Below are positions 52,834-63,928 of a stretch of DNA of 64,000 nt, one piece after another. The stretch lies in assembly GCA_047967505.1 (NCBI GenBank), contig CM106540.1, one strand, 5' to 3'. The notes under the pieces were generated by a model. That model was not told the DNA's origin. It ran no database searches and saw nothing but the letters and a program-made list of their open reading frames with translations. The position numbers and the translations under genes are program-made. Positions within the stretch are counted from its first letter, which is position 1; the number at the start of each line of letters is the position of its first letter. The stretch comes from Dipteris shenzhenensis (Eukaryota; Polypodiophyta; Polypodiopsida; Gleicheniales).

Positions 52834-53941
52834 TTGTTAATGTATGAAAGTCCCCATCCGAAACTTGGAATTAGTGTCGTTTCCTCAGAAGCTATTGTTG
52901 ACATTCTAGAGAGACACTCTGCAGATTCTCCTTTCGATCTTATGCGAGTTGCACATGAGGTCAATTATCTGTCATTATTGGAGCATATAGATGTAGTGCA
53001 TACAACCCATCAATTTCAAACACAAGATTCACGTGAAGTTGGCATAGTAGTACTCCATAAGTCATCAAGAATTGTGGAACAAAAAATCTTTACATCCACA
53101 TATGGATTATCTGATTCTCATTGACTAACAAATGAGACAACATTATTTCCATTTCTGTACCCTTTTGGACATGGTAGCCATGATGGTAAGATGTTCTTAA
53201 ATGTGTACTTAAAAATGAGAATAGGATCACTATTCTCAATATTCACACTCGACAAGCCGTACTTGCTATACTAATGTATCAAATTTGACAAGCAATCATT
53301 ATCGCAAACTCAACGTGCAGACAATAATTCTACAAAGAGATATTGATCAACAAACATGATAGAATCTGATAATATCTGAACATGAGATAATGAAACAGGT
53401 GATCAAGTTTCAAGTACTAGGGTCGATACCCGGATCGCCTTCATGGCATCATAGAAACTTGAAAGATCTAATGGCGATGGTTGAAACATGGGGACTTCCT
53501 AACATATTTCTTACACTCACAGTAAATGAGGTATCAAACACAAGATGGTGTGAGATCAATGAGATAGAAGCAATTGCAAGACAAATCAATAAAAAATTCA
53601 CATGGAGTGATTGTCCAGTTGAGTGCACAGTACTATTTCACGTTCAACTACAAAGGTTCTTGTCCAGATATGTTATATCTAACAAAGGACTACTATGAAG
53701 AGTCAAGCATCACATAGTGAGATACGAGATCCAAAATCGTGGATCAATGCATGCTCATATAATGTTGTGGATTGAAGAGGATGATATTGAAATTATATCA
53801 AATCAAATTGATGATGAGACTCCAGAAAAAGAAAATCAGCAAGATCCTCAAAATTTGATTAATGATACTATCCACCCATTGACCATAGCCCATGCATGGC
53901 TAGTTCAACACCATCAAAGGCCGATCTTCATGAAGTACTAG
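52834..53941 (+). pseudogene. Helentron-type Rep domain (HUH endonuclease), interrupted
   Basis: 52,834-53,124 encodes the region preceding Rep, followed out of frame by TTLFPFLYPFGHGSHDG (about 53,138). From 53,390 a single frame runs to 53,939 with one TGA at 53,696. It contains SWHHRNLKDLMAMVETWGL, NIFLTLTVNEVSNTRWCEI, FTWSDCPVECTVLFHVQLQ, RVKHHIVRYEIQNRGSMHAH and IMLWIEEDDIE. HAH in RGSMHAHIMLW is the metal-binding HUH motif. Rep would nick DNA at the transposon end to start rolling-circle transposition. The tyrosine motif and helicase are missing, cut off where Ty3/gypsy sequence begins near 54,090. The style differs from the minus-strand Rep near 26 kb. Confidence 0.85.
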
Positions 53942-54089
53942 AGTACTTCAAGAAGTACACCAATGGTAATGTCCCCATAGCAATTCCAAGACCAGTACGA
54001 GAATTTAAAGTGCAAGAAAATCATAGCATTGGAGAGACTCCCATCTATGAGGGACTGGCCAAAACCAGAACAATAACCTCGCCCTCGAA

Positions 54090-54990
54090 GAGAGGAAGAG
54101 AAATTGGTTTTCATTGGGAAACCACTCGCACAAGAAGATGAAACAAAGCTAAAAGCACTCCTAATGGAACACCGAGACTACCTTGCATGGTCATACAAAA
54201 AAATAAAGGGAATTTCACTAGAAGTCTTCGAAACCCTCAAACTAGCCCTAGCCACCGCACCGGTGTTGAGAGCACCTTGACTGGGATCTAATATTCCACG
54301 TTCATATAGATGCTTGCAACTTTGCTATCGGGTATGTGCTATCCCAACTAAGGGAGCATAACCTAGACTACTTGGTGTACTTTGTGAGTCGACAACTACA
54401 CGACAACCAAGAGGGAGGGCTTGGCCATGGTCTATGCAGTCAAGAAGTTCAGGCATTACTTGTTGGCCAACAAGTTCGTCTTTGTGGATCACCAAACATT
54501 GTTTTACTTGGTCAACAAGCGATGCATGATGAGACACATCATCCTCTTGGATTTTGACTTCACAGTCGTTGTATGTAAGGGGAAGACCCATGTCCTAGCC
54601 GACCACCTATCGAGAATCCCAAAAGGCAAAGCGACGGGAGTCGAAGATGACCTCCCTGACGTTTCCCTCTTTCTCATCGACATCATACCTGAATGGGCCG
54701 CCGCGAGACTGATCACTACCTAGCCAATGGCCTACCCCTGGGCCAAGCTCTCAAGAAAGATAGAGCCCACAAAATTAAGGACATAGTGCTGTATCAGCTA
54801 ATTGCAGGCCAACTATACCACATGGGCAAGGATGGCATCATGCGTAGATGTGTGTGCAAGCAAGAATACATCGAGGTGCTCGAGGAAGCCCACTCTGGAA
54901 GTGTGGGAGGGCATTTTGCCACACTGATGTTACAGCACATAAAGTGCTCCAAGCTAGCCTTTAGTGGTGGCTGACTCTCTTCGGAGACAC
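54090..54990 (+). mobile_element. Ty3/gypsy pol remnant (RT linker, RNase H, integrase zinc finger)
   Basis: The segment begins with the conserved pre-RT block EEKLVFIGKPLAQ then HRDYLAWSYKKIKGI (to about 54,220). It jumps at about 54,226 directly to FETLKLALATAPVLRAP, the start of the RNase H region, so the RT core is deleted. RNase H follows in shifted frames: FHVHIDACNFAIGYVLSQL (first Asp), YFVSRQLHD, then from 54,421 AMVYAVKKFRHYLLANKFVF and VVVCKGKTHVLADHLSRI. From 54,770 comes an integrase N-terminal zinc-finger-like region (GQLYHMGKDGIMRRCVCKQE, EEAHSGSVGGHF). It ends near 54,990. No LTR seen. Confidence 0.85.
54421..54974 (+). pseudogene. RNase H C-terminus and integrase zinc-finger frames
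   Basis: Two overlapping frames: 54,421-54,723 (RNase H, ending HVLADHLSRIPKG and a DLPDVSLFLID linker) and 54,693-54,974 (integrase N-terminus with the H...H...C element visible as EEAHSGSVGGHF and ...KCSKLAF). A frameshift between them would have separated RNase H from integrase. The integrase catalytic core (DDE) is absent. Confidence 0.75.
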
Positions 54991-55039
54991 AACCGAATTT
55001 ATCAAGCGGTAAATTTTGACACGAATGAAAGGCTTCATG

Positions 55040-55310
55040 TCCATTTTGGGAATATCAAAGCAAGAACGCTTCCTCTTTGTATTCAAGAAACTTTCACGAC
55101 TTATGTAGCTGTTACAGTATTGCTCCAATATTAATACTATTGAAAATCCGCTTCAGTGTTGATCATGTATTCAAACTGTTATTGTCCACTTCGAAAATTC
55201 AACATTACTACTTCTCATGCTCGCAAACATCATATGCTACACATCACCGTCAAACATACACTCGCCATTTACTTCCTCTACATAACAGCTGCCTGCCCGG
55301 ATCTAGTTCT
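55040..55310 (-). repeat. Dispersed repeat R1, copy 2 (inverted)
   Basis: Reverse complement of the repeat at 588-855. It lies directly after the gypsy remnant. The plus-strand ORFs here (55,077-55,398) are translations of this repeat and show no domain. Confidence 0.75.
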
Positions 55311-55616
55311 TACCATAGGGCCTTCAAAAAAAAGTAGACGGATTTGTCGTCGATGTAGTAAAGTTCCATCTTGTAGTGATCTCGTCACAAGGACCTGAAA
55401 TTTTGGGTCAATAGCACCCATGAACTTGCTGCGTAATTAGACATGCGTAATTAGACAGTAGGGGCTGCGATAAGTACCCACTTCCATGGGTAGTCTGTAA
55501 GCACTGTATCGCACGACACCAAATGGAAGGGCAATGCAGGTGACTAGTTTCTTGCAGGATATTGCCAAATTCAAAGTGCGATCCTGCATTCCGAGCTGAC
55601 TCTTGCTGAGTCCTTA

Positions 55617-56003
55617 GGGGCTTAGCACATGAGAAGAAATAGGATGGGAATGGGAAAAGGTGGTCCCAAGTGGTCCCATGCATATTTCTATCCTATTCCC
55701 ATCCCACCATGTGCTAACAAAAAAAAAACTAAGGATGGGTTTAGGAGAAAGAGGACACATGGAATCATTTCATGTGTATAAGAGGTGGGGACCTTGTGGG
55801 GACAAGGACACATGTCGTCCTTCCATGTTTATGAATCCCTGAAAAAAGGGAACCCATTCTGGCTTCCAGGGTCTAGAGGCCATGGTCCACGATGGGAGAA
55901 AAAGTGGCTACTCCCATTCTAAATCCATCCTAGACCACTTGGTGTAGCATGGGAGTAATGATTGCAAAAATATTACCATCCTAAACCCCATGTGCTAAGG
56001 CCC
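55617..56003. mobile_element. Tourist-like MITE with TTA target duplication
   Basis: Terminal inverted repeats GGGGCTTAGCACATG (55,617) and CATGTGCTAAGGCCC (ending 56,003) are flanked by TTA at 55,614-55,616 and 56,004-56,006. Length 387 bp. The TTA duplication and GGG-type ends fit PIF/Harbinger (Tourist) elements. An inner foldback pairs about 55,622-55,660 with 55,680-55,718 (AGGATGGGAATGGG against CCTATTCCCATCC, again ending CATGTGCTAA), which suggests a nested or duplicated end. No transposase ORF, as expected of a MITE. Confidence 0.85.
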
Positions 56004-56009
56004 TTATTC

Positions 56010-57250
56010 GCCTTGCGAATTGCAACTCGCCACATACTGGGTTGAAGTTTTTCCACGCTAAAATTACACTTGTAACTTTATCCCCGTGCATTTAAGGTTT
56101 TTTGCTGCATCTGCCGCTCCCTAAACGCACTGGTACGTAGCCAGCTTGTGACGACGAGTACTAACTAGGTAGAAGCTTACGCTGCAGGAGCTCGTTCCAT
56201 AGCCGACCAGACTCCAGAGGCTCTGGTGCACGAACAGCCAAGGTCGGTTCGTCTTCAAGCCTTCCTGTTTCTGTTGTGTTAGGACAATTCGTTTGGAAGT
56301 TGCCAGCAAGCTTGGCTTTTCGCCTGCTGTGATCTCAATTATACTGTATATCCATTGTACACTTTACTTTTTTCCAGAGAAATATCCATTGTAAAGCTGC
56401 CAAAGACCAACCGTTTAATCGCCAGTGTAGACTGCTCAAGCATTAGACACGAGCTCGTGAGCCTTACGAACAAAACCTCCACGAATCACCTCGAAATGAC
56501 ACGAGCCCCTGAACATGACAAAAACGCATACTATTCTGTTGAATTTCCATCCGAGCTGAAATCTCCTGCGCCTTGGCTCCTAGTAACTGGATTAGCTGGG
56601 ACTGTCGGGCCACAAAATTGCGCCCCATTTTTATGGGAGCGTCATCAAATACTGATATCAAACATCAATTGTGCTGCATGGGAGGCTTTCTTCAGAGGAA
56701 TCTGAAGGATGGAGGCTACATTCTGATTTTTCATTCCAGAAGACGGAGGAGGAGGGGGGAGGAGGAAGAGCGCTTGCGAGTATATCCCCTTCTTTTTGAA
56801 AAATATATTGGAATGTGAGTTCATTTAAGGCTAGAAGGGAAGTAAAAATAGCTAAAGAATGGTTAATGCCTCTAAACTTGAATCAAGGTACTACATTGAT
56901 ATACACGAGTACTGAGACCCATCTACGACAGGTTTGGAGCCCCTTTTCGTAATGCTGCAACCGTGCAATCCAATGCTCTGCTATGGCAATGCTTGTATTC
57001 CACCTTGTTGTGCAGCCAAGGAAGTTGGTTTTTAAACTTTGCCATGTGCCATAGAAGGGCAGGGAGAAGTGAGGATAAGAGATGAGCCTACAAACATAAT
57101 TTTATGTTTAAATTTTTATATAATTTCTGAAATTAAGAAACTATGCTTAACTTTTTTCCAACCACATAGAATATATAAGATCCCAGTTGACTTTTATAGA
57201 TATTGACTAATAAAGATTGAGATTGAAAATCTATTAACCATATAGGTTGC
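56010..57250. other. No recognised gene
   Basis: A 116-codon plus-strand frame (56,355-56,705) shows no domain. Overlapping minus-strand frames exist. A GGA/GAG purine run lies at about 56,740-56,775. Not supported as a gene. Confidence 0.35.
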
Positions 57251-57259
57251 TTTCCAAAT

Positions 57260-58440
57260 TTGAGTTCTAATTCTCGAAGGTTCTTTAGCATTGCAAGTTC
57301 ATGGGGTATGGACCATGGTTCCAGAGAGACTATTTGTCTTACTAACAACATGTTCTCTCAATTTTTGCCTTCCTTTTTGGCTCGTCGTACTAACTTGGAG
57401 TTGATTAAGCTTGGAAACAACTCATTGAGAGGGGAACTTCCTCATGAATACAGTTCTTTGAACTATCTGCATACTCTCTCGCTTATGCACAATTGTCTTA
57501 TAGGACTTGTTCCTACATCCTTTGCCAACTACAATAGTTTGGTGGTACTTGATTTATAGCACAATAACTTGACCGAAGATTTTCTTAGCTTGTGGAGAAA
57601 TAACATAAACCTGAAGACTCTCCTTCTAGGCTACAATTGACTAGGAAGAAGACTCTCGACTTGGTTCTGGGTGTCTAATTACTAATGGGTGTCTAATTAC
57701 AAATTTTTTGTCTGGATTTCCCACTAATGGACGGGCTTCAAAATATTGGAACAAAACAGGAAGAGGTTCTCTAGATGGATAACATCCAACTTGAATCAAA
57801 AGGCGAGATAGTCAGGTGAGCTCCCTCAAGAGTTAGGATATCTTGAAAGCCTCTACTACCTGAATCTCCGATTTTTCTCAACATAATTTTATCCTCTATC
57901 TTCTCTCTCCTTGTGCAGATTTCTTGATTTTGCTTCAATTCTCCACAATCAAAACCTCCAAAAACCTGAGAAAATGTACGAAGGAATTCAAAGCAAGGAG
58001 AGCGAAAGAGCAAAGCAAGAGAGGAAGATGGAAGAATCAAGTACTGCTTTCTTTCTTGATTTATAGCTCCGACTCCTTTACTGGGAGCTTTTATGCCCTT
58101 TGTAGTCTGCTAGCCTTTCACCATTTTGCCTGCAGCATTTTCTATTCCTTTGGCTTTCTTGCTTGCTAATCATTGTAGAATTTTGGCTCCTGCTAATTCC
58201 TTCGCAAGTCCATGTTAGACTTCCTTGCTGTGCTCGAATTTTGATGTTCTAGGACGACGTGCGTTGATGTCCACAATCTTCCTTGCAATTCTGGTAGCTA
58301 TTGGAACTGTTCAATTATGTACCCAACTGCACATACTCTTCCTTCTGCTCTCAGGACCGATCCCTAGCAAGCTCCACAACCTTCTAAATCTGAGGACCTT
58401 GGATATCTCCAACAGTTCTCCATACACAACCCAATGTAGC
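57260..58440 (+). pseudogene. Leucine-rich-repeat receptor-like gene remnant
   Basis: LRR units of the plant receptor-like protein/kinase type are visible: LPSFLARRTNLELIKLGNNS (57,366), LRGELPHEYSSLNYLHTLSL (57,427), IGLVPTSFANYNSLVVLDL (57,501) then stop, and HNNLTEDFLSLW. Separate pieces follow: SGELPQELGYLESLYYLNLR (about 57,797-57,855) and LSGPIPSKLHNLLNLRTLDI (58,346-58,408). Receptor LRRs bind peptides or other ligands at the cell surface. The remnant is broken by stops and about 470 bp of non-LRR sequence. No signal peptide or kinase was found. Confidence 0.7.
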
Positions 58441-61000
58441 CAAAACTCCAATGCCCCTCTCCTAAGCGTATCAACAATTCATAACAGCAACAAACTGTAC
58501 CAACTCTGCGACCTGGCCAACATGCAGCTATTCAACTTGTTCTGCCATCTTTGGCAGCCTTCAATGGGAGCAACGACTTGTTAAATCTTAAATAAAGCAA
58601 CGCCAAAAGGAAGCTTTAATCCTGCCATAACTTGAAGCAGGGATCTGGTGACGCCAAAAGGAAGCTGCAATTGTTCAAGCTGTGATTCCGCCTGTTTCAA
58701 TCTCACAATCTGTGAAACTGCTACCTGTTTGCACCTCGTTGTGCATCCTTCCCATTAACTGTTGTCGCTCTAGCATGGAGAGAAAACCTCGCTGTTTCTT
58801 TTGGATTAGAGCAATGATTTTCTAGGATCAACAGAGATACAGATAGAGAGAGGTTCAAGGAACATCAGAGATACAGAGAGAGGCACATGGCGTACGTGGA
58901 CATTCATTGCTTGATTGCTAGATTTTTTTTGCGCGTTCCATTGGCTTTGTCCTCTTCTTCTTTTTGTTGGAGCGCTCGCAACTCCCACGACCAATTCGTC
59001 GCCAAGAGCACGTGCTTGTGCCACGGGCTGAGGTGAAAGATTACTAGAAGGTGAAAGAGATCAAAACCGTCAAAACTAATGGTCCACGCACAAATTAATT
59101 TTTATCTCCCTCCGCTTGTCAAATTAATTACCTTAATTCCACACAGCGCAAAGAAATTAATTGATAGGCTGGTTCTCTTTCGGTGGGGGGGGCCTATTGT
59201 CACTTGTTGAAGAGTGGAGGCCATCAAAGTAGATTATGATCACCAATACTTTCACTTGGGGGAAAACAATATTGGTTTTGTCTTACATATGCCATCAGAC
59301 ATTTCACATTGAAACAATTGATGGAAAGGAGGCAGCATAATTTATCGGGGCCTAGATTGGATGCTTACCTGGCTTCATGGTGGAGCAAGTGGTGCCAGGT
59401 TTGAGCCTGAGCAAAGGGATTGTTTTCACAAGGAAATTTTTTAAGCGAGGTACTCCTCTCAACTATAAGGTTGTGGATGCCATTATGCTCACGCAACACC
59501 ATGATGGTACAGACATTCTCTTGGCATTCCAAGTCTTCATTCGTTCATATTCCAAACATAAAGAATCGGAGGTGACTTATATGCATCAAGGTAAAGTTGG
59601 ACTGTGGCTAATTTCAAATAATGTCAGAAAAGCTTTCATGTGGCTTGGCCATAAGGAGCAGTAGGGTTCTTGGCTAAGCAATTACCAAAGCACACAGGTG
59701 ATTGAAAGAGTTATATACTCATTATATATAAGAAGGTTTATCCAAGTTATACTTGTGACTTTGTATACCTCGAGGACCTTGGTAGCTCCCTTGAGTGCCT
59801 TGCAAATTATAAGTCACAAAGACATGGTACCAGCTAGGATACTCCTCAATTTAAAGCATCAAAAACAAAGATTCATATATATGCATCTTCAAAAGGTGGA
59901 AAGGCTTTTTTGTGTTTCGTATTAAGCTATTTGGGACTAAACAACTTCTAGTTATTTACATATGCAATCTGCAATCTCAATTTTTTGGTTGTATAAGAAT
60001 CATGAATCACCTTAAACAAAAAAATTATGTTCCTTTGAAGCTGAAAAGTTTTGAAACGTGGCTAGAAATGATAGGGCTATCCTAAAGTGTCGACTTTAGC
60101 ATGCTATCATGGACCGTATTGTGTAGGTTAATTTCTTCCAGCCCACGTTCAAACTTTGCAATTGCTCAAGTTTGTGAGATACTTTAGTTACTCAAAGAAT
60201 TAAATACTATTTGTTAGTCAAAGTTTAGTATGAGAGCTTTCATACTTAAAATGTGCAACTTATAATGTAAAACTCATTGTACAAGTTGTTTATAGTTCAC
60301 TGTTAATAGTTGAAGCTTGATCATTTATGTTTAGATTTTCAAATTCATATGTTTACTCCTTTCCTAAAGCATAAAAGAGTGAATTTTTATTATATAGGTA
60401 ATACTTTTAGATCAAATATTAGCCACTAAAGAGAAGAAGGTATGTCTATTTACTGTCAATAAGTTATAATGGTACCATGCATTAGGGTATTGGTACATAT
60501 GTTATATAGGGGGGGGGGGAGGCACATTAGGTGCATTGCCTTTGTAAATTATTATTATTTTCTTAGAGGAAAGAAAGAGAGAGAGAGAGAGAGAGAGAAA
60601 ATAGATTCTAGTAACTATAGTTGCAATTTAAAATTAAAAAAATTATCCTTGTAGTCAACAATGCACGTGGCAATATTTAAAGTTTAAACTTCATATACAT
60701 TATTAAAGTTAGAACACAAAGAGGTAAATCTCAATACTAAGTTCTAACACACATGAATTGTGAATCAATGATGGCAGCTTTAAAAAAGGATATTGTGCAA
60801 GAAGTGTGGGTTTTATGAGTTGCCCATACATGGAAAAATTGCCCTTCTCCGTCCACTTTATAAGACTTTGTTTCTATTGATGGATACCAAGCTTGCAAAT
60901 GTTTGACATTCATATGTGCCTAGAGTATTTCTAGAGGAAACTCAAGTAATGGGTGTGGACCATAGCCTTCTGTAGCGACGTTGCAAATGACACAAAGCCC
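58441..61000. other. No recognised gene; GA microsatellite
   Basis: A small ORF at 59,377-59,664 has no known domain. The phrase AACGCCAAAAGGAAGCT/GACGCCAAAAGGAAGCT recurs near 58,600 and 58,651. (GA)n at about 60,566-60,598, and a G9 run near 60,510. AT-rich elsewhere. Confidence 0.4.
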
Positions 61001-62472
61001 ATTAGTGAATGGGAACTAAGTTAATGGGAGGCATTTGGCGGGCCCTTGCTTTGAGGATCCTCTCACGTGTTTGTGTTGCTTTCTTGAACTTAATTGTAGT
61101 CTCTTGTGTAAATTGTGAAATCAACTTCTTCTTATTCTTTTTTGAATCTTGAATCTCGATACAATTGCTCATCCATTGCTTGTGAGAGAAATTTGGTTAC
61201 GAATAGGCTCATCACGAAGCTGTGAGAAGTTGCACTACTATGATGCAAATGCAAGGCAATGCAAAAGTTAGGGGATGTCTTATAAATGACTTGTGGAAGA
61301 AGATTCGTTCAAGTTGAAGCCAAAAGACAGAAGCCACACATCTTCCAAAAATAGACCATGTGCAAGGCATGAGCAACAACACGAAGCTGATGACGAAATC
61401 ATAATTGACATATTGCAAAGGGATTACATGAGGATGAAATTGATATCAAGTAAGAACCCGACTCATGATTGAGAAAGGCTCTTGAGATATGTGCAATCAT
61501 GAGAGTATGTGAGGTGCAAGCATGAGTGCCTTAAGGTGATAGTGCGATGTTGTAGACACCCTTTTAGAAAATCTTGCATGCAATTATGAGGATGATAAGC
61601 CAAGGCTCTTAGAGAGAGGATACCCCAATAGCCCAAATCCATTCTAAAGGGGATGAGGCTCCTCAGGAGTGTCTATGCGACTAAGGGATTTAGGATCCCT
61701 CAAAATGTGGCTCCTCACATGTGGCACCATAGAAAGGTGGCCACGTCAAAATATCTATAGTCTTGTGCTTCCAATTGCCTTGACTTATTGATGGAGAACA
61801 TAGATTGGTACAGACTATCATGAGGGGGGCTACTAAAATCATGATATTCTTCAAGAAAAATACTAAGCATTGGACATTTTTTGTAAGTATTCAAAGCTGG
61901 GGATATTGCAGCCCTCCATGGCTCGATTCACCCTTGGAGTGATTGTACGATGTGCACCATGATTTACACTGAATACATTGAGACAACTCTAGGGACACAG
62001 ATGTTCTTCATGTGCAGGTCTCTATCATTGTGGCATCATATAGAGGCCATTGCCCATGCTTGAAGTCCACTATTTGTGATATCATGCATGATAGGTATGT
62101 AGGGATGCACCCTTAGTCTACTATATCACTTGGTGCAGAAGGTACATATGAAGCTGGACAAATGTACCAACCTTTCTACATCGAGGTGATTATATCTAAT
62201 CTTGATGTAATTTGAATTTTGAAAGTTGTAAGACTTAATTTGAAACTCAAACCTTATAACTTAGTACTTATAGAAAATATTCATCTCATGTGTATTATGC
62301 TACATCATACACCGATTATGTACATTACTCAAACTCATACATATATATATATATATATGGATGACATAGAAGATTAGGGTGTTCCGCACCCACTAAAACT
62401 TGTGTGCTCTCTCTTCTAGCTCTCCCTCTCTCTCACCCTCTTCCGTTCCGCTTCCATTGTTGAGATCTCTCA
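61000..62472 (+). mobile_element. Probable 5' LTR region of a Ty1/copia element (left end undefined)
   Basis: The LTR is inferred from the tRNA primer site that follows: LTRs end just before it, usually in CA, and CA lies at 62,471-62,472. A long (AT)n run at about 62,339-62,358 with GG after it could act as the TATA box. It is followed by CTCTCT-rich sequence and GTGTGCTC. The left end (TG) could not be identified, so only the right border has support. The second LTR lies outside the window. Confidence 0.5.
62339..62359 (+). promoter_or_regulatory. Putative LTR TATA box
   Basis: A TATATATATATATATATATG run lies about 110-130 bp before the primer-binding site, the expected place for the core promoter of a copia LTR. 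It may equally be a plain AT microsatellite. Confidence 0.4.
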
Positions 62473-62474
62473 AC

Positions 62475-62486
62475 TGGTATCAGAGC
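62475..62486 (+). other. Primer-binding site for initiator tRNA-Met
   Basis: TGGTATCAGAGC is complementary to the 3' end of plant initiator methionine tRNA and is the standard primer site of Ty1/copia (and many other) plant LTR retrotransposons. It is separated from the presumed LTR end CA by two bases. This 12-base match is the main evidence for the element. Confidence 0.9.
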
Positions 62487-63928
62487 GTGGGTGCTCTAGC
62501 TGAGCCCGGGTGTGAGCCTAGAGCCCAAAGTCTGCTAGTGCAGTTCTATGGGAGGAAGGAGAATCTTTGTTGGGTGACTTTAATTGCATCTTGGTGTGCA
62601 GAGACCTTGTAGAAACCTTTGTAAAGTTATTTGAGTGGTTTTTTGTAAGCCAGCAGGGTGGATTTGGAGAGGAAAAAAACGTTTTTTGACGATTCCCCTA
62701 TTCCTTTCGACAACAACTGAGAGTCCGAAATGACTTGTAGAGGAAACCATTGGCTGCTTTTGGTGTCCATTGCACTTTAGGAGTTTGAAAACACCTTCAT
62801 TATTGAATTTGGCATCATTTTGTTGGAATTTTAACTCATTGTCTCTACTTCAATTTTTTTCTACCAGTGTGTTGGAACTCGAGTTTGAAGCAACCATTTG
62901 TAGATCTGTCAATTCTAGTGGACTCAGGAGGTCCTAAAACTTCTGTGTTGCTCATCATCTACACTCCAATGGTGTTTACAAATAGGTCTATTTACAAAAA
63001 CGTTTTTTTTGTCCGTGTGTTGGACTCAGTGATTGGGACCATGGTTTTCAAAACCGTCTATTCCATTGCATTTCGGAGGCCCAAAAACCCCTACCTGCTA
63101 GCTCTTGTCTAATTCCATGGAGATTTGGAGAAGTTTCGTCTCTCTGAGACATCGAATCGTCTGTTTCTCAGTCAAATAATCCATTCAAAGGTTCAAACCT
63201 TTGATTTTTGGATTGTAGCTCAATTGCAAGGGTTGACTTCCCGTTTTCCATTCATGGGTTGGGATTTTGGAGTTCCAGCAGAAGAGAGATATATTTATAG
63301 ATTGTCTTGTTGAGTCTAATTATGTAGTGATACCCATGCTTTGAGGCATCCCAAGTTCTATTGTCACTAGCGGTCATTGTCGTAGGGTTGTGATTTCTAG
63401 GATATACCTTATGCAGATCACCCTGGTTGCAGTCTGAGCCATGTGCACTCATTCATGGTTTGCATTGGGTTGCAATGGATGCTTTACAGGCCATTTGGAT
63501 GCATTTCGATCCTTGTTGGATGTAATGATAGGCCCAAATTGCCTTATGGAATGCTTTATTGATGGGCATTTAGCACATAGATGCTATTTTATGCTGAGGG
63601 ACAACTTTGACATATTGCAATGGATGCACAAGTCGTGCTATGATCTCTTGGATGAGATTTTGTTGATGCATATGCTCATGGAAAACATTTATGCTTGAGG
63701 GATTTTGGCACTTATTGGCATTAGGTTTGCCATTGTTTTGTCATTGCAGGTTGGCATTTTCTTTTGGGCCATATTTGCTCATATGGATGCATAGTATATG
63801 CACATTTTGATGCTTTAAGTCTTGAGTTTTGGTGACACTATCCTTTCTTAAGGCAGACATATTTGGGTGCACCTGATGTTTGGTATGATTCCTCTCTTGC
63901 ACCAGGTACTAGCATTTCATTTGCATCA
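62487..63928 (+). other. Retrotransposon untranslated leader
   Basis: About 1.44 kb between the primer site and the gag ATG. ORFs here are short and lack domains. The phrase AAAAACGTTTTTT is repeated near 62,677 and 62,995. The leader is unusually long for a copia element, so it may hold an insertion. Confidence 0.55.
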
